Part shown: in pieces, positions 1-8,299 of the stretch | Numbering within the stretch: the stretch's first letter is position 1 | How the letters are laid out: every line of letters starts with the position of its first letter | Source of the DNA: Streptomyces sp. RPT161 | GTDB taxonomy: Bacteria; Actinomycetota; Actinomycetes; Streptomycetales; Streptomycetaceae | Reading direction: 5' to 3' | Assembly: GCF_027533845.1 (NCBI RefSeq) | Contig: NZ_JAPZVN010000001.1 | Location: 806,001-870,000, forward strand | DNA length: 64,000 nucleotides | Translations under genes and position numbers: made by a program | The notes under the pieces: model-generated | Databases searched by the model: none | The model's input: only the letters and a program-made list of their open reading frames with translations | Told to the model about the DNA's origin: nothing

Positions 1-473
1 CGCCACTGCGCCCGCTCGTACGGCACACCGAGCGCCGCCGTGGTGCACATGTCCCACAGCGTCTCGGCCTCGTAGCCCCCGGCCTCCGCCCAGTCGCTGA
101 GTGCCTGCGCGTACGCGAGCTGCGCGGGCTCGTCGTCCTGCGCCATGATCGCCAGCTCGGCGGAGTCCACCGCCGCCGCGGCCAGCCGGATGCGCGGCGC
201 AGCGACGGAGACCAGTAGATCGCGCACCGTACGGTCGTCCCGTACCGAGCCGACGAACTGCGGCATCACACCGAGGCCGCCGCTGACCGTCACCGTGCCG
301 CCGTGCGGCGCCAGTTCACCCGCGATCAGCCGCAACAGCGTGGTCTTCCCCGCACCGTTGGCCCCCACCAGCGCGACCGCGGCGCCCTCGCCGACCCGGA
401 AGGAGACATCGCCGAGCAACACCCGGCCGTCCGGCAGGTAGTACTCGAGGTGTGCGGCGTCCACATGGCCCAT
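1..473 (-). CDS. ABC-F family ATPase, N-terminal part only (runs off the left edge)
   Basis: The first 157 codons read from ATG at 473 towards the window edge. A Walker A motif GANGAGKTT lies at residues 37-45, preceded by a typical opening strand (LEYYLPDGRVLLGDVSF). The segment ending with DMCTTAALGVP resembles soluble tandem-ATPase ABC-F proteins, which act on the ribosome rather than as transporters. Family assignment rests on the first domain only; the signature motif, linker and second ATPase are outside the window, so the subfamily (EttA-like or resistance-type) cannot be decided. It is divergent from the membrane-anchored protein that starts at 561. Confidence 0.8.
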   Translation of the reverse strand, partial: MGHVDAAHLEYYLPDGRVLLGDVSFRVGEGAAVALVGANGAGKTTLLRLIAGELAPHGGTVTVSGGLGVMPQFVGSVRDDRTVRDLLVSVAAPRIRLAAAAVDSAELAIMAQDDEPAQLAYAQALSDWAEAGGYEAETLWDMCTTAALGVPYERAQW

Positions 474-560
474 GGCGCGATTCTCACCCGTCGACGCCGC
501 CCGCCAAAGCGGTTTTCACCCGGGTCCCAAGGACTAATCGCAGCTAATAGGATGCGCGCC

Positions 561-1490
561 ATGACGGAAGGGCCTTCGCAGCCGCAGCACCCCCGTCCCG
601 ACGAGGGGGGTACCCCCCATGCCTTCGGCCAGGGGTACGGATACCCCGGACCCGGCTCCCAGCAGTCCTTCGGCCCCGCCTACGGCTACCCACCCCAACA
701 ACCGCAACCGCAACCGCAACCACAGCGATCGCAGGAACCGGACTGGTCGGCGCTCGCGGAGCGTACCGAGGCCGGCAACCGGCGCCGCAGGCTGCTGCTC
801 ATAGGCGGCGGTGTGCTCGGTGCCGCGGCGATAGCGGGCATCGTCGCCACCGCCGTCATCGCCACCGGCCACCACGGCCAGCCGCGGCCGGGCCCCAGCG
901 GACAGGCCACCGGCAGCGCCCAGCCGACGCCCACCACCAGCTTCCCGGCGATCACCCCGCCGCCTCCGCCGAACCCGCTGGCCGTCATCTCAGACGCCCG
1001 CAAGGACACCGCGCCGATCACCCCGGACAGCCTCTTCCCCGGCGCCAGGGTGACCGTGCAGGGCCGCACCTACGCCAAGGCCGCCACCGACTCCACCAAC
1101 AGCTGCGCCGGCGCCGCGGCGGGCGGCCTGGGCACCGCCCTGGCCGACAACGGCTGCCGCGAGCTGCTGCGCGCCACCTACACCAGGGGCGGGGTGGCGG
1201 TCACCGTCGGCGTCGCCGTCTTCGACACCAAGTCAGCCGCGGACGCCGCCAAGAACCAGGCGCAGGGCTATGTGCTACCGCTGTCCGGCGGCGGCGTGGG
1301 CACGTTCTGCCACGCCGCGGCCTGCCGGATGAGCACCAACTCCATCGGCCGCTACGCCTACTTCACCATCGCGGGCCTGGCCAACGGCGGTTCGCTGACC
1401 GCCGCCGACACCCAGGGCCTCCAGTCGGGCAACGACATCGCGACGTTCGTTTTCAACGAAATCGTCCAACGGGGCAACGCCCAACGCTAG
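561..1490 (+). CDS. Hypothetical membrane-anchored extracytoplasmic protein
   Basis: This 309-residue protein has no function I recognise. Residues 1-60 are rich in Pro, Gln, Gly and Tyr with a run of Pro-Gln repeats. A basic RRRR patch precedes one membrane segment around residues 80-100, and a Pro/Thr/Ser-rich linker leads to a C-terminal domain that probably sits outside the membrane. That domain has cysteines near GAAAGG, DNGCREL, GTFCHAAACR, possibly disulfide-forming. ATG 561 is chosen because AGGA sits nine bases upstream; ATG 552 in the same frame has no such site. It converges on truA. Confidence 0.75.
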   Translation: MTEGPSQPQHPRPDEGGTPHAFGQGYGYPGPGSQQSFGPAYGYPPQQPQPQPQPQRSQEPDWSALAERTEAGNRRRRLLLIGGGVLGAAAIAGIVATAVIATGHHGQPRPGPSGQATGSAQPTPTTSFPAITPPPPPNPLAVISDARKDTAPITPDSLFPGARVTVQGRTYAKAATDSTNSCAGAAAGGLGTALADNGCRELLRATYTRGGVAVTVGVAVFDTKSAADAAKNQAQGYVLPLSGGGVGTFCHAAACRMSTNSIGRYAYFTIAGLANGGSLTAADTQGLQSGNDIATFVFNEIVQRGNAQR

Positions 1491-1529
1491 CTCGGGATCC
1501 CCCGGACAACGGGGCCTTCCGCTGCCAGC

Positions 1530-2372
1530 TCAGCAACCGGGCAGCGTCCGCTTGTTGCGCGCCTCGGCGGCCCGCTCGGCCAGCAACTCGTCGGCCGGAT
1601 AACCGACTTCCTCCAGCGTCAGGCCGTGCGGCCGCACCACGTTGACCGCCGAGTGCCGCACCCGGCCGGCCAGCACCTCACCGGGGAAGCCCACCGGCCG
1701 GTGCCCGTCGCCGACCAGCAGCATCGCGCCGACCAGCGCCCGCACCATGTTGTGGCAGAAGGCGTCCGCCCGTACCGTCGCCACCGCCAGGCCGTCCGCG
1801 GTGCGCTCCCAGTGCAGTTCGAGCAGCCTGCGGATGGTGGTGGCGCCCTCGCGCTTCTTGCAGTACGCGGCGAAGTCGTGCTCACCCAGCAGCAGGGTGG
1901 CCGCCTCGTTCATCAGGTTGACGTCCACCGGACGGTCGTGCCACAGCACGTGCCCGCGCAGCAGCGGGTCCACCCCGCCGGGGTGGTCGCCCACCCGGTA
2001 GGCGTACCGCCGCCAGATCGCCGAGAAGCGCGCGTTGAACCCGGCGGGCGCCTCGCCGACCCGCCACACCCGTACGTCGTGCGGCAACCGCCCGGCCAGC
2101 CGGCGCAGCAGCTTGCCGCTCTCCCGCGCCCAGACCTCCTCGGGCAGGTCCACGTGCGCGACCTGCCCCCGGGCGTGCACCCCGGCGTCGGTTCGCCCGG
2201 CGACCGTCAGCTCCACCGGCTCCGGCAACCGCAGCACCGTGGTGATGGCCGACTCCAGCTCGCCCTGCACGGTCCGGCGGGAGCGCTGGCGCGCCCAGCC
2301 GGAGAACTCCGCGCCGTGGTACGCCAGGTCAAGCCGTACCCGTACGAAACCGGGCGCTACGTCATCGCTCAC
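1530..2372 (-). CDS. truA: tRNA pseudouridine(38-40) synthase TruA
   Basis: TruA converts uridines 38-40 of the tRNA anticodon arm to pseudouridine. The product is 280 residues with the family core [18 protein letters not shown], whose Asp is the catalytic nucleophile, and a C-terminal [12 protein letters not shown] segment typical of TruA. The GTG at 2372 is preferred because GAGAGGA lies eight bases upstream; a further in-frame GTG at 2393 would overlap that site. It is the last gene of the alpha cluster, behind rplQ, but a 13-bp hairpin lies between them, so it may be partly uncoupled. Confidence 0.95.
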   Translation of the reverse strand: MSDDVAPGFVRVRLDLAYHGAEFSGWARQRSRRTVQGELESAITTVLRLPEPVELTVAGRTDAGVHARGQVAHVDLPEEVWARESGKLLRRLAGRLPHDVRVWRVGEAPAGFNARFSAIWRRYAYRVGDHPGGVDPLLRGHVLWHDRPVDVNLMNEAATLLLGEHDFAAYCKKREGATTIRRLLELHWERTADGLAVATVRADAFCHNMVRALVGAMLLVGDGHRPVGFPGEVLAGRVRHSAVNVVRPHGLTLEEVGYPADELLAERAAEARNKRTLPGC

Positions 2373-2400
2373 GCGGTGAATCCTCTCAAACACGCCAATC

Positions 2401-2430
2401 GCCGGGTGGGCTCCACTGAGCCCACCCGGC
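2401..2430 (-). terminator. Hairpin between rplQ and truA
   Basis: Two perfect 13-base arms (2401-2413 and 2418-2430) enclose a four-base loop just downstream of the rplQ stop. There is no U-tract, as is common in streptomycete terminators, so it may stop or only attenuate transcription into truA. Confidence 0.6.
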
Positions 2431-2450
2431 GATGGTGACGATGCCTGGCG

Positions 2451-2942
2451 TCAGGCCTGCTCGGCCTCGGGCTTGGCGTCCTCGACGGCCTCGGTCGCCT
2501 CAGCGGCCTCAGCCTTGGCCTCGGACTCCTTCACGGCACGCTTGGCGGCCGCCTCAGCCTCGGCAACGGTGGCCTTCTTGGCGATCTCGCCCTCGACCAG
2601 CTCGATGACCGCCATGGGCGCGTTGTCGCCACGACGGTTACCGATCTTGGTGATGCGGGTGTAGCCACCCGGACGCTCGGCGTAGCGCGGAGCGATCTCG
2701 GTGAAGAGGGTGTGCACGACGCTCTTGTCGGTGATCGTCTGCAGCACCAGGCGACGGTTGTGGATGTCGCCCTTCTTCGCCTTGGTGATCAGGCGCTCCG
2801 CGACCGGACGCAGCCGGCGCGCCTTGGCCTCGGTGGTGGTGATGCGGCCGTGCTCGAACAGCGACTTGGCGAGGTTCGCCAGCAGAAGCTTCTCGTGCGC
2901 GGCGCTGCCGCCCAGACGGGCACCCTTGGTGGGCTTCGGCAT
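2451..2942 (-). CDS. rplQ: 50S ribosomal protein L17
   Basis: L17 is a large-subunit protein near the peptide exit tunnel. The product is 163 residues: a standard L17 domain ([18 protein letters not shown] onward) to about residue 118, then an Ala/Glu/Lys-rich tail of about 45 residues absent from short bacterial L17 proteins and common in actinobacteria. ATG 2942 is preceded by GGAGAAACA. It follows rpoA in the alpha cluster. Confidence 0.97.
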   Translation of the reverse strand: MPKPTKGARLGGSAAHEKLLLANLAKSLFEHGRITTTEAKARRLRPVAERLITKAKKGDIHNRRLVLQTITDKSVVHTLFTEIAPRYAERPGGYTRITKIGNRRGDNAPMAVIELVEGEIAKKATVAEAEAAAKRAVKESEAKAEAAEATEAVEDAKPEAEQA

Positions 2943-3041
2943 TGTTTCTCCTTCTGGCTGCACCGGCCGTACCAGGTACCGGTGTCAGGACCCGTAGGGC
3001 GGCCGCCCCACGGCAGATTTCGTGCCGGGCGGGCTCATCAG

Positions 3042-3063
3042 AGCCCGTCCGGCGATTGAGGAC
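3042..3063. repeat. Short Streptomyces-type intergenic repeat between rpoA and rplQ
   Basis: The segment contains GTCCGGCGATTGAGGAC, preceded by AGCCC. I recognise close variants (GTCCGGCGTTTGAGGAC) as a frequent intergenic sequence in Streptomyces genomes. It lies in the 194-base spacer between rpoA and rplQ, followed by GC-rich partly palindromic sequence to about 3125. The copy number in this genome cannot be judged from one window. Confidence 0.45.
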
Positions 3064-3136
3064 GGAGCCTCACTCCGGCGGACGGAGCCGGTATGTTCCG
3101 GGCGCGCCCAGAACCCGGCCCCCCGCCGGAGGCGAA

Positions 3137-4156
3137 TCAGTACTGCTCGGTCTCGACGAAGCCCGCGTCGTCGTCGTCCGCGCCGAAGGCGTCGGCCGCG
3201 GCGGTCGGGTCGAATCCGGGCGGGCTGTCCTTGAGCGCCAGGCCCATGCCGGCCAGCTTCGCCTTGACCTCGTCGATCGACTTCGCACCGAAGTTGCGGA
3301 TGTCGAGCAGGTCCGCCTCGGAGCGGGCGACGAGCTCACCCACGGAGTGGATGCCCTCGCGCTTGAGGCAGTTGTAGGAGCGGACGGTGAGCTCCAGCTC
3401 CTCGATCGGCAGCGCCAGGTCGGCGGCGAGCGCGGCGTCCGTCGGGGACGGACCCATGTCGATGCCCTCGGCGTCGACGTTCAGCTCGCGGGCCAGACCG
3501 AACAGCTCGACCAGGGTCTTACCGGCCGACGCCATGGCGTCACGCGGCCGCATGGCCTGCTTGGTCTCGACGTCGACGATCAGCTTGTCGAAGTCGGTGC
3601 GCTGCTCGACACGGGTCGCCTCGACCTTGTAGGTGACCTTGAGCACCGGGCTGTAGATCGAGTCGACCGGGATCCGGCCGATCTCCTGGCCCTGCTGCTT
3701 GTTCTGGACGGCGGAGACGTAGCCGCGACCGCGCTCGACGGTCAGCTCCATCTCCAGCTTGCCCTTGCTGTTGAGCGTGGCGAGGACCAGGTCGGGGTTG
3801 TGCACCTCGACACCGGCCGGCGGCGCGATGTCGGCGGCGGTGACCAGACCCGGGCCCTGCTTGCGCAGGTACATCACGACCGGCTCGTCGTGCTCGGAGG
3901 AGACGACCAGCTGCTTGATGTTCAGGATCAGGTCGGTGACGTCCTCCTTGACGCCCGGCACGGTGGTGAACTCGTGCAGAACGCCGTCGATCCGGATCGA
4001 CGTGACCGCCGCACCGGGAATCGAGGAGAGGAGCGTGCGACGCAGGGAGTTGCCGAGGGTGTAGCCGAAGCCCGGCTCCAGCGGCTCGATGACGAACCGG
4101 GAGCGGTACTCGTCCACCACCTCTTCGGTCAGAGAGGGGCGCTGAGCGATCAGCAT
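3137..4156 (-). CDS. rpoA: DNA-directed RNA polymerase subunit alpha
   Basis: Alpha nucleates assembly of RNA polymerase and its C-terminal domain contacts UP elements and activators. The 339-residue product has the N-terminal dimerisation domain ([20 protein letters not shown]) to about residue 230, a linker, then the C-terminal domain with [14 protein letters not shown] and [14 protein letters not shown]. The acidic C-terminal tail ([19 protein letters not shown]) is typical of streptomycetes. It follows rpsD, from which it is separated by a hairpin-bearing spacer. Confidence 0.99.
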   Translation of the reverse strand: MLIAQRPSLTEEVVDEYRSRFVIEPLEPGFGYTLGNSLRRTLLSSIPGAAVTSIRIDGVLHEFTTVPGVKEDVTDLILNIKQLVVSSEHDEPVVMYLRKQGPGLVTAADIAPPAGVEVHNPDLVLATLNSKGKLEMELTVERGRGYVSAVQNKQQGQEIGRIPVDSIYSPVLKVTYKVEATRVEQRTDFDKLIVDVETKQAMRPRDAMASAGKTLVELFGLARELNVDAEGIDMGPSPTDAALAADLALPIEELELTVRSYNCLKREGIHSVGELVARSEADLLDIRNFGAKSIDEVKAKLAGMGLALKDSPPGFDPTAAADAFGADDDDAGFVETEQY

Positions 4157-4217
4157 GTGTTCTTTCCTTCAGTCGTGGGCGCCCGCTATATGACGCCCGC
4201 TGTACTGACAAGGGTAC

Positions 4218-4250
4218 GGGCGGTACGACGCACACCGCGCCGTACCGCCC
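4218..4250 (-). terminator. Attenuator-like hairpin between rpsD and rpoA
   Basis: Perfect ten-base arms GGGCGGTACG (4218-4227) and CGTACCGCCC (4241-4250) flank a 13-base loop in the 109-base rpsD-rpoA spacer. It has no U-tract. It could adjust rpoA expression relative to the ribosomal genes or act as an mRNA processing site. Confidence 0.45.
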
Positions 4251-4265
4251 ACACCACCCGAGCCC

Positions 4266-4892
4266 TTACTTGGAGTAGAGCTCGACGATCAGCTGCTCCT
4301 GCACCTGGGTGTCGATCACCTGGCGCTCGGGCAGCGAGTGCACGAGGATCCGAAGCTTCGCCGGGCTGGCCTCCAGCCAGGCCGGAACCGTCTTCTCGCC
4401 GGCCTCGGCAGCGGCGACCTGGAACGGGGTCAGCTGCTTGGAGGACGGGCGGACCTCGATGATGTCGTTCGGGGAGACCCGAGCCGACGGGATGTCCGTC
4501 TTGCGGCCGTTCAGCGTGATGTGGCCGTGGCGGACCAGCTGACGGGCGTGGTCGCGGGACTTGGCGAAGCCAGCCCGGTACACCACGTTGTCCAGCCGGG
4601 ACTCCAGGATGCGGAGCAGGTTCTCGCCGGTCTTGCCGGACTTCCTGTTCGCCTCCTCGTAGTACCCGCGGAACTGCTTCTCAAGGACACCGTAGATGCG
4701 CGCGCACTTCTGCTTCTCGCGCTTCTGCAGCAGGTACTCGCTGTCCTTGGTGCGCCCGCGACCGTGCTCACCCGGGGGGTAAGGACGGATCTCGATCGGG
4801 CACTTCGCGCTCTCGCACTTAGCTCCCTTGAGGAAGAGCTTCTGCTTTTCCCGACGGCAACGCTTGCAGTCGGCCCCGGTGTAACGCGCCAT
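4266..4892 (-). CDS. rpsD: 30S ribosomal protein S4, zinc-binding (C+) form
   Basis: S4 is a primary 16S rRNA-binding protein that starts small-subunit assembly. The 208-residue product keeps four cysteines near the N terminus (CKRC at 9-12 and CESAKC at 26-31), the zinc-binding C+ arrangement, and an S4 RNA-binding domain (ESRLDNVVYRAGFAKSRDHA) in the middle. In E. coli S4 represses the alpha operon; whether that occurs here is unknown. It lies between rpsK and rpoA. Confidence 0.98.
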   Translation of the reverse strand: MARYTGADCKRCRREKQKLFLKGAKCESAKCPIEIRPYPPGEHGRGRTKDSEYLLQKREKQKCARIYGVLEKQFRGYYEEANRKSGKTGENLLRILESRLDNVVYRAGFAKSRDHARQLVRHGHITLNGRKTDIPSARVSPNDIIEVRPSSKQLTPFQVAAAEAGEKTVPAWLEASPAKLRILVHSLPERQVIDTQVQEQLIVELYSK

Positions 4893-4918
4893 TGTCTTCG
4901 TTCTCCTACTTCAGCTGG

Positions 4919-5323
4919 TCAGACGCGGCGGCGCTTCGGCGGGCGGCAGCCGTTGTGCGGGGTCGGGGTGACGTCCTGGATCGAGCCCACCTCAAGGCCG
5001 GTGGCCTGCAGCGAGCGGATCGCGGTCTCCCGGCCGGAGCCCGGACCCTTCACGAACACGTCGACCTTGCGCATGCCGTGCTCCTGGGCACGACGGGCGG
5101 CCGACTCGGCGGCCATCTGCGCGGCGAACGGGGTCGACTTGCGCGAGCCCTTGAAGCCGACGTGGCCGGCCGAGGCCCACGAGATCACGTTGCCGGTCGG
5201 GTCGGTGATCGAAACGATGGTGTTGTTGAACGTGCTCTTGATGTGAGCGTGCCCGTGGGCAACGTTCTTCTTCTCCTTGCGGCGCACCTTCTTGGCGCCG
5301 GCCTGACGGCCCTTCGGAGGCAT
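4919..5323 (-). CDS. rpsK: 30S ribosomal protein S11
   Basis: S11 lines the platform of the small subunit near the mRNA exit. The 134-residue product has a basic N terminus ([19 protein letters not shown]), the conserved [19 protein letters not shown] segment and the C-terminal [14 protein letters not shown] tail. It follows rpsM and precedes rpsD in the alpha cluster. Confidence 0.99.
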   Translation of the reverse strand: MPPKGRQAGAKKVRRKEKKNVAHGHAHIKSTFNNTIVSITDPTGNVISWASAGHVGFKGSRKSTPFAAQMAAESAARRAQEHGMRKVDVFVKGPGSGRETAIRSLQATGLEVGSIQDVTPTPHNGCRPPKRRRV

Positions 5324-5390
5324 AGGTAATTACTCCCGTGGAGGTGGTCGGTCCTACAGCACGGACCGCTTGCAGCGTCCTGCTCTCGGA

Positions 5391-5771
5391 CTACTTCTTG
5401 CCCGGCTTCTTCTTGCCGGCGATGGCGCGACGCGGGCCCTTGCGGGTGCGGGCGTTGGTGTGGGTGCGCTGACCGTGCACCGGCAGGCCACGGCGGTGCC
5501 GCAGGCCCTGGTAGCAGCCGATCTCCACCTTGCGCCGGATGTCCGCCTGGATCTCGCGGCGGAGGTCACCCTCGGTCCGGTAGTTGGCGTCGACCCACTG
5601 GTTGATCTTGACGAGGTCGTCCTCGGACAGATCGCGGACGCGGGTGTCCGGGTTCACGCCGGTGTTCTTCAGGGTCTCCTGGGCACGGGTGCGACCGATG
5701 CCGAAGACGTAGGTCAGAGCGACCTCGACGCGCTTTTCGCGCGGGAGGTCAACGCCTGCGAGGCGTGCCAT
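5391..5771 (-). CDS. rpsM: 30S ribosomal protein S13
   Basis: S13 sits in the head of the small subunit and bridges to 23S rRNA and P-site tRNA. The 126-residue product begins [19 protein letters not shown], contains the helix-two-turn-helix region around [19 protein letters not shown], and ends in the basic tail GKKKPGKK. It opens the rpsM-rpsK-rpsD-rpoA-rplQ series after a 198-base spacer from rpmJ. Confidence 0.99.
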   Translation of the reverse strand: MARLAGVDLPREKRVEVALTYVFGIGRTRAQETLKNTGVNPDTRVRDLSEDDLVKINQWVDANYRTEGDLRREIQADIRRKVEIGCYQGLRHRRGLPVHGQRTHTNARTRKGPRRAIAGKKKPGKK

Positions 5772-5969
5772 GAATCTGGCTCCTGTTGATGTCGGAGGTC
5801 TTCCGCAGCACCGTTCCCGTAAGACTCGTTCCTAAGGCTTACGAGCCGGGTCCCCGGCCTCCACCGGGGGTGTCGTCCCCGCGCTCGCGCGAGGGGTCGG
5901 GTGACTGCGTATGTACGTGTTTTGCTTGCGTCGCGCGAAGAACTGCGAGTGCGAGTCAGCCGTCGTGCG

Positions 5970-6083
5970 TCAGCCCTGGCGCTGCTTGTGGCGCAGGTTG
6001 TCGCAGATGACCATGACCCGGCCGTGACGGCGGATCACCTTGCACTTGTCGCAGATCTTCTTGACGCTCGGCTTGACCTTCAT
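5970..6083 (-). CDS. rpmJ: 50S ribosomal protein L36, zinc-ribbon (C+) form
   Basis: L36 is the smallest large-subunit protein. The frame gives 37 residues beginning [14 protein letters not shown] and ending NLRHKQRQG. Zinc ligands C11, C14, C27 and H32 are all present, so this is the zinc-dependent form; streptomycetes often carry a second, cysteine-free copy elsewhere that is induced under zinc limitation. It lies directly after infA. Confidence 0.97.
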   Translation of the reverse strand: MKVKPSVKKICDKCKVIRRHGRVMVICDNLRHKQRQG

Positions 6084-6144
6084 GGGATGTGAGGTTCTCC
6101 GGGTCGTGCCAGCACCCCACGGGAGCGGGGTAACGGGCTGAGAT

Positions 6145-6366
6145 CTACTTGTAGCGGTAGACGATCCGACCGCGCGTCAGGTCGTACGGAGACAGCTCCA
6201 CCACGACCCGGTCGTCCGGCAGGATGCGGATGTAGTGCATGCGCATCTTGCCGCTGATGTGCGCGAGGACCTTGTGCCCGTTCTGGAGCTCCACCTTGAA
6301 CATAGCGTTCGGCAGAGACTCGATCACGGTGCCCTCGATTTCGATGGCCCCTTGCTTCTTGGGCAC
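6145..6366 (-). CDS. infA: Translation initiation factor IF-1
   Basis: IF-1 binds the ribosomal A site and helps IF-2 and IF-3 during initiation. The product is a 73-residue S1-like OB-fold protein with the conserved blocks [19 protein letters not shown] and [19 protein letters not shown]. The start is GTG at 6366, with GAAAGG a few bases upstream, giving the usual actinobacterial length; the ATG at 6414 would add 16 residues that are not part of IF-1. It heads the infA-rpmJ pair. Confidence 0.97.
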   Translation of the reverse strand: MPKKQGAIEIEGTVIESLPNAMFKVELQNGHKVLAHISGKMRMHYIRILPDDRVVVELSPYDLTRGRIVYRYK

Positions 6367-6447
6367 GCTTCGCCTTTCGAGATCGGCTACCTTGATCGAC
6401 TCGCATATACGCACGCAGGCATGCGGGTATACGTGAGCCGACGCATC

Positions 6448-6477
6448 AGTCTACGTCAGCCCGCGCGGAATGACGAA
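6448..6477 (-). promoter_or_regulatory. Possible infA promoter
   Basis: On the minus strand TAGACT (6448-6453) could be a -10 box and TTCGTC (6472-6477) a weak -35 box, spaced 18 bases. The predicted start would be roughly 75 bases upstream of the infA GTG. The -35 match is poor. Confidence 0.35.
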
Positions 6478-6524
6478 TCGGGGTTCCGTGCCCGTGCCAG
6501 CGGCATGCCCAGCACAGGAGATCG

Positions 6525-6585
6525 TTACGCCAGCGGGTCGGGGGCGGCCGTGACGCCGTACTCGGCGAGCTTCGCCTTGCCGCCG
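6525..6585 (-). repeat. Duplicate of the 3' end of map
   Basis: These 61 bases match 6680-6740, the last 61 bases of map including its TAA stop, with one mismatch. The copies are 155 bases apart. The spacer 6586-6679 is GC-rich and imperfectly palindromic. Read on the minus strand the copy encodes the same C-terminal residues (KLAEYGVTAAPDPLA) without an upstream gene. The rest of the infA-map spacer (6367-6679) holds only the possible infA promoter. Confidence 0.85.
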
Positions 6586-6679
6586 CGGAATCCTCCCGCC
6601 GCGGCTCTCGCGGGCTCGGCGCCCGGGCGCCTCACAGGCTTCGGGCCGCTGCGCCGGACTCCGTCCGCCGGTCGACGGC

Positions 6680-7516
6680 TTACGCCAGCGGGTCGGGAGC
6701 GGCCGTGACGCCGTACTCGGCGAGCTTCGCCTTGCCGCCGTCTACGGCGGTCAGCACCAACGGTCCCTGCTCGGTCAGCGCCACCGAGTGCTCCCAGTGG
6801 CAGGCCCACGTACCGTCGTCGGTCTTGACCGTCCAGTCGTCCTCGAGGACGTGGGTGGTCGCGGCCCCCAGGCTCACCATCGGCTCGATCGCCAGGCACA
6901 TGCCGGGCACCAGCTTCGGGCCGCGGCCGCGCTTGCAGGTGACGTAGTTCAGCAGGTGCGGGTCCATGTGCATCTGCGAGCCGATGCCGTGGCCGCCGTA
7001 CTCCTCGATGATCCCGTACTTGCCGGTGGCCGGACGCGGCTGGCGGCGGATGTAGGACTCGATCGCCTTGGAGATGTCGACCAGCCGGTCACCGCCCCGG
7101 AACGCGGCGATCCCGGCCCACATCGACTCCTCGGTCACCCGGCTCAGCTCGTGCAGCTCGGGGGCGTGGCCGTCGCCGACGAAGACGGTGATCGCGGCGT
7201 CACCGTGCCAGCCGTCCACGATGGCGCCGGCGTCGATGGAGATGATGTCGCCGGAGCGAAGGATCGTTTCGCGGTCCGGGATGCCATGCACCACGACGTC
7301 GTTCACCGAGGTGCAGATGTTGCCGGGGAACCCTCCGTAGCCCAGGAAGTTCGGCTTGGCGCCGTGGTCGGAGAGCACCTTGGCGGCGATCTCGTCCAGC
7401 TCCTTGGTGCTGGCCCCCGGTACCGCCGCCTCGGCGCAGGCCTTGTGCATCGCCGCCACGACCAGTCCCGCGGCGCGCATCTTCGCGATCTGCTCCGGGG
7501 TCTTGATCTCCACCAT
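6680..7516 (-). CDS. map: Methionine aminopeptidase, type I
   Basis: Removes the initiator methionine from nascent proteins using two metal ions. The 278-residue product has the pita-bread blocks SIDAGAIVDGWHGDAAITV (first metal Asp pair), EYGGHGIGSQMHMDPHLLNY (His) and LAIEPMVSLGAATTHVL (Glu). ATG 7516 (MVEIKTPEQIAKMRAAG) is chosen because GGAAGG lies just upstream. It follows adk, the usual secY-adk-map order, and its last 61 bases are duplicated downstream. Confidence 0.98.
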   Translation of the reverse strand: MVEIKTPEQIAKMRAAGLVVAAMHKACAEAAVPGASTKELDEIAAKVLSDHGAKPNFLGYGGFPGNICTSVNDVVVHGIPDRETILRSGDIISIDAGAIVDGWHGDAAITVFVGDGHAPELHELSRVTEESMWAGIAAFRGGDRLVDISKAIESYIRRQPRPATGKYGIIEEYGGHGIGSQMHMDPHLLNYVTCKRGRGPKLVPGMCLAIEPMVSLGAATTHVLEDDWTVKTDDGTWACHWEHSVALTEQGPLVLTAVDGGKAKLAEYGVTAAPDPLA

Positions 7517-7639
7517 CGGCTCGCGCCTTCCGTCGTCAGCCAGTCCTGGGAATACAGCAACAGTACGGCCGCGGCGCCACTCGGGCGCCGCGGCCGACCG
7601 TGCCACGTCGGGAAACCGGGCCTGCGGCCCGTGGGGGTG

Positions 7640-8299
7640 CTAGGCGGCCTTGGTGCGCTGCAGCGCGTCCATGGCGCGCTGGGTGACCTCGTCCACCTTG
7701 CCGAGCGCCGAGATCGTCACCACGAGGTTCTGCGCCTTGTAGTAGTCGATGATCGGCTCGGTCTCGTTGTGGTAGACCTCAAGGCGCTTGCGAACGGTGT
7801 CCTCGTGGTCGTCGTCGCGCTGGTACAGCTCACCGCCGCAGATGTCGCACACGCCCTCCTGCTTGGGCGGGCTGTACGTGACGTGGAAGACGTGGCTGGA
7901 GTCGTTGCGGCAGATCCGGCGGCCCGCGATCCGCTTGACCACCTCGTCCTCCGGCACCTCCAGGTCCAGCACCGCGTCCAGCACCAGGTTCCGGTCAGCC
8001 AGGAACCGGTCCAGCGCCTTGGCCTGGGCGAGGTTGCGCGGGAAGCCGTCGAGCAGGAAGCCCTGCTCGGTGTCCGCCTGCGACAGACGGTCCTCCGCCA
8101 TCGCGATGGTGACCTCGTCCGGCACCAGCTGCCCGGCGTTCATGTACTCCTGCGCCTTCTTGCCGAGCAGCGTGCCCTGGCTGATGTTGGCGCGGAAGAG
8201 GTCGCCGGTGGAGATGTGCGGGATCGACAGGTTCTTGGCGAGGTACTGGGCCTGAGTGCCCTTACCAGCGCCAGGCGGCCCGACGAGGACGATTCGCAT
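7640..8299 (-). CDS. adk: Adenylate kinase
   Basis: Interconverts ATP plus AMP and two ADP. The 219-residue product starts MRIVLVGPPGAGKGTQ with the P-loop at residues 7-15, and has the AMP-binding segment STGDLFRANI and a long LID domain. The LID carries one Cys (RRICRND), a His (SSHVFH) and a CDICG pair, an unusual but plausible zinc-binding set. Its ATG shares one base with the secY stop (TGATG), implying translational coupling. Confidence 0.98.
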   Translation of the reverse strand: MRIVLVGPPGAGKGTQAQYLAKNLSIPHISTGDLFRANISQGTLLGKKAQEYMNAGQLVPDEVTIAMAEDRLSQADTEQGFLLDGFPRNLAQAKALDRFLADRNLVLDAVLDLEVPEDEVVKRIAGRRICRNDSSHVFHVTYSPPKQEGVCDICGGELYQRDDDHEDTVRKRLEVYHNETEPIIDYYKAQNLVVTISALGKVDEVTQRAMDALQRTKAA

